A stretch of DNA of 64,000 nucleotides from Latrodectus hesperus (Eukaryota > Arthropoda > Arachnida > Araneae > Theridiidae). A program made the position numbers and the translations under genes. Below are positions 61,430 to 64,000 of this stretch, in pieces. Within the stretch, counting starts at the first letter, position 1. Each line of letters begins with the position of its first letter. Under the pieces are notes generated by a model that saw only the letters and a program-made list of their open reading frames with translations, did not search any database and was not told the origin of the DNA. The stretch is from assembly GCA_037975125.1 (NCBI GenBank), contig CM075862.1, forward strand, positions 11,900,125-11,964,124, in the 5' to 3' direction.

Positions 61430-62585
61430 GGGCTAGGTACAGGGGAGCATCTGGTGGTGCAACAACTATTTGCTTATAAACACTGATTTCATAATTTAAT
61501 GTAATTCAGATAAAATATAATCAGATAATATGGATTAATTTAACAGTTTACATCAAACAACGGGTTTTTGATTAATCGAACAGATTTGCTGTTTTGTCTA
61601 GTTTAGTAATATCTGAAAATAAGACTTTAAAATTTCGTCAATCCCGTGAAGATTGATTGTTAATTAATGTCATTCGATAATAACGAGATGAAACAAGCCG
61701 TACGGTTCAAAATTCTTTTAGAAAAGATTGTGATTTACAAAAATTCGCATGAAAATTGTATTCTATATACATACGTAACATTAATTATCAATTTCATTTG
61801 ATTGTTCTAATATCTTTTTTCCTCAATATCTCACTGTGGTACAAGGCAGAAATAACCCAATACTCAAACTTTTGTTAATATTTTTGATGCCTTTGCGCAC
61901 TGACTTTGGAAAGCATTTTTCATCGATATTGGACTATATTCCGTTATTTAATGATGACAAAATCTGACCAGAAAATTTTTTCCATTGAGAAAGGTATACA
62001 CTAAGCCGCAGGGAAATCAATTTCTCTTTTAAAAGCTTCTTAAGGAGACAATTTATAATTGTGTCTTGGTAATTCCTTGTCCTGTACTAAGTTTACATTC
62101 AAAAAGATCATTTTACGCTACCAGAATATTCGATAGGGTTTTTAAATATTCTCTCTCGATATGGTTTTTAAATTATTAACTAAGTGAAAATTAAAATAAA
62201 CCTTGTTAATAGCTTTTAATTTATAATTATAATTAAATTAATAAGTTAAAAATATTTCTAACTGAGTCAAAATATATTTTCAGAAATAAAATATATTATT
62301 TTTAAAAACTTGATATAATCGAAATAGAATAAAAAACAAATCAATTAGAAAATAGAGGACGTGATTATAAATGAAGAGGCTTAATGTTAGACATTTTCAA
62401 GTTTCCACCAATAATAGAAAAATGCAAAGTCAATTGAAAAAGTATTCAGTAAATTTATGACCGAAATTGATCTTAGTTTTTCGATATTTTTCTGTTCATT
62501 ATAGGCTGGTACGAAGCTAAAAGAAATATACAATATAGAATTAAATCTATAAGGCATACAGAACTGAGGGACTTAATGTATGTAA
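61430..62585. other. Intron DNA, nothing recognised
   Basis: No supportable features before the TA tract. Confidence 0.45.
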
Positions 62586-62587
62586 TT

Positions 62588-62851
<264 letters not shown>

Positions 62852-62967
62852 ATTTGTTAATATAGTGAAAAATTTATCACAATATTCTCCACAACTATTT
62901 TCATACTAAGTTTTATATTTGTGTCTCGAAACACATGAAAATTTTAATTCCAAACTGATGTTTGCAG

Positions 62968-63216
62968 CGCCAGCTAGTTGTAGATATGAAACCAAACCAG
63001 ATGTGACACTTCTTACGCCAGATTCTCTGCAGTTCGCAGCCACTGCGACGGATTGCATGGACCAGTGCGATGCGGAAACGGCCTTCAATTGTTGGTCCTA
63101 CAGTTATGTCGACAATCGATGCCAGTTAAGTGGAGATAGCAGCGTCACCTGGGGGAGAGATGTGCCACTTCCAAAGCATCCGGGAGCAGTGTACGGCGAA
63201 CTCAAATGCTTTTTTG
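62968..63216 (+). CDS. PAN-domain gene, exon encoding PAN domain 3
   Basis: Acceptor GATGTTTGCAG (ends 62967), donor TTTG|GTTAGT (GT at 63217). Length is 249 bp, phase 1 at both ends, residues 215-297. The first base pair completes CCG with the C of the previous exon, giving PPASCRYETKPDV. It has six cysteines: SC, DCMDQC, NC, RC, KC, with TDCMDQCDAETAFNCWSYSY and NRCQLSGDS. This is the third PAN module. The frame continues open into the intron only briefly. Confidence 0.88.
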
Positions 63217-63219
63217 GTT

Positions 63220-63821
63220 AGTTGCTTAATTCTAACTAATTATATAAAATTTATTTTAACGCATTTCAGAAAGTTGTTATTTATAATGTAAATGCTTATG
63301 ATTTTCGGTAATGAGATTGTTGCAAGTGATGGGTTGCCAATGATAATTTAGAAGCAAAAACACAACTACATCAGCATTGTAATTTTACCATAGCATCAAA
63401 AGTAAATTACAATGCTAGATAAGAGACTACCATAACTTTCATCGAAATTTATCTCTGGAATTATTTCCTTTAAAATACTATTACATTAATGCACAAAGAG
63501 TTGTACAATGTTATGCGTTTTCAAATGACAGAAGTTATGAAAAGTCAGTAATTGAAACTTATGCATAGGGATTTTTTGGTGAATCTTATTGCTCTATAAT
63601 CATGTATAAAATGTAGAACATTTTTTAGTATTGTTCTACATTTTACATACAAAATCTTATTCGATCGATACTGGTGACTTAAAGTGAATTCCTTACATCC
63701 TAAAAAAATCTTCGACTGAGTGTAAAATTCACCAATTTTTTAGCTGAAAATGAGAACACTGATAATTTAATTGATGCTGTTTCTAAAACATTTCTAATCC
63801 TATATATATATGTATATATAT

Positions 63822-63869
<48 letters not shown>

Positions 63870-63995
63870 TTGATGTTTTCTAATACTTTTAATCTTAATA
63901 AATACCTTAATATTCATATTTTTAAAATTTCAATGTATGTTGTTCACCTTCTATAAAATTTTCCTTGAATTCATAAAATTTACATTCTTTATAAA
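63220..63995. other. Intron DNA with a TA run at 63801-63868
   Basis: Apart from the short TA microsatellite nothing is recognised. Confidence 0.5.
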
Positions 63996-63998
63996 CAG

Positions 63999-64000
63999 AG
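63999..64000 (+). CDS. Possible start of the next PAN-gene exon
   Basis: The window ends TTTATAAACAG|AG. An acceptor ending at 63998 would put AG after the carried G to make a Glu codon in phase 1, as for every other exon of this gene. The pyrimidine tract is weak, so this is tentative. Confidence 0.35.

Overview
This is a eukaryotic, intron-bearing, AT-rich window. It has long (TA)n microsatellites, several tRNA-derived SINE families, non-LTR retrotransposons, Tc1/mariner, pogo/Tigger-like and MITE-type DNA transposons, and one split gene. The genome style and the domains suggest an arthropod, probably an arachnid such as a spider. That assignment is inference from repeat style and from a PAN-domain gene, not from a marker gene.

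Layout. 1-16.8 kb: non-coding DNA with a dead Tc1-like transposon (about 1256-2655), decayed pogo/Tigger-like copies (3451-4650, a terminal fragment at 7409, 11271-12220), a SINE (6236-6605) and large TA microsatellites. 16.83-22.41 kb: a TSD-bounded full-length I-superfamily-like non-LTR retrotransposon. Its ORF1 and ORF2 are almost intact, with three small lesions. 22.5-29.2 kb: truncated LINE 3' ends, two copies of one SINE family, a 55-bp stub of the full-length LINE with its own 15-bp target duplication, and a decayed reverse transcriptase. 29.2-44.7 kb: mostly unannotatable AT-rich DNA, with a LINE remnant, a MITE whose end has been tandemly amplified, a small pogo-like MITE, a perfect hairpin and a cluster of tRNA-derived repeats at 41.9-43.8 kb.

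44.75-64 kb: the only host gene I can support, on the + strand. Three consecutive coding exons (59041-59316, 60826-61119, 62968-63216) each encode one six-cysteine PAN/Apple-type domain and are all phase 1-1. A signal-peptide exon (55410-55497) precedes them. A non-coding exon (51027-51123) and a tentative promoter/first exon (44755-44985) lie upstream. A further exon seems to begin at the last two bases of the window. The product is a secreted or membrane-anchored extracellular multi-PAN protein, possibly of the PAN+ZP apical-matrix class (NOMPA, neyo/nyobe/trynity-like). The downstream part that would decide this is outside the window.

The introns are filled with repeats: a mariner split by a LINE 3' end, a second MITE copy, a 203-bp direct duplication, a foldback element, a 34-bp minisatellite and a long near-perfect hairpin. 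No bacterial, organellar or CRISPR-like system is present, and I see no clearly new multi-gene system. The most useful observations are the modular PAN gene, the LINE 3'-hairpin stub and the MITE family.
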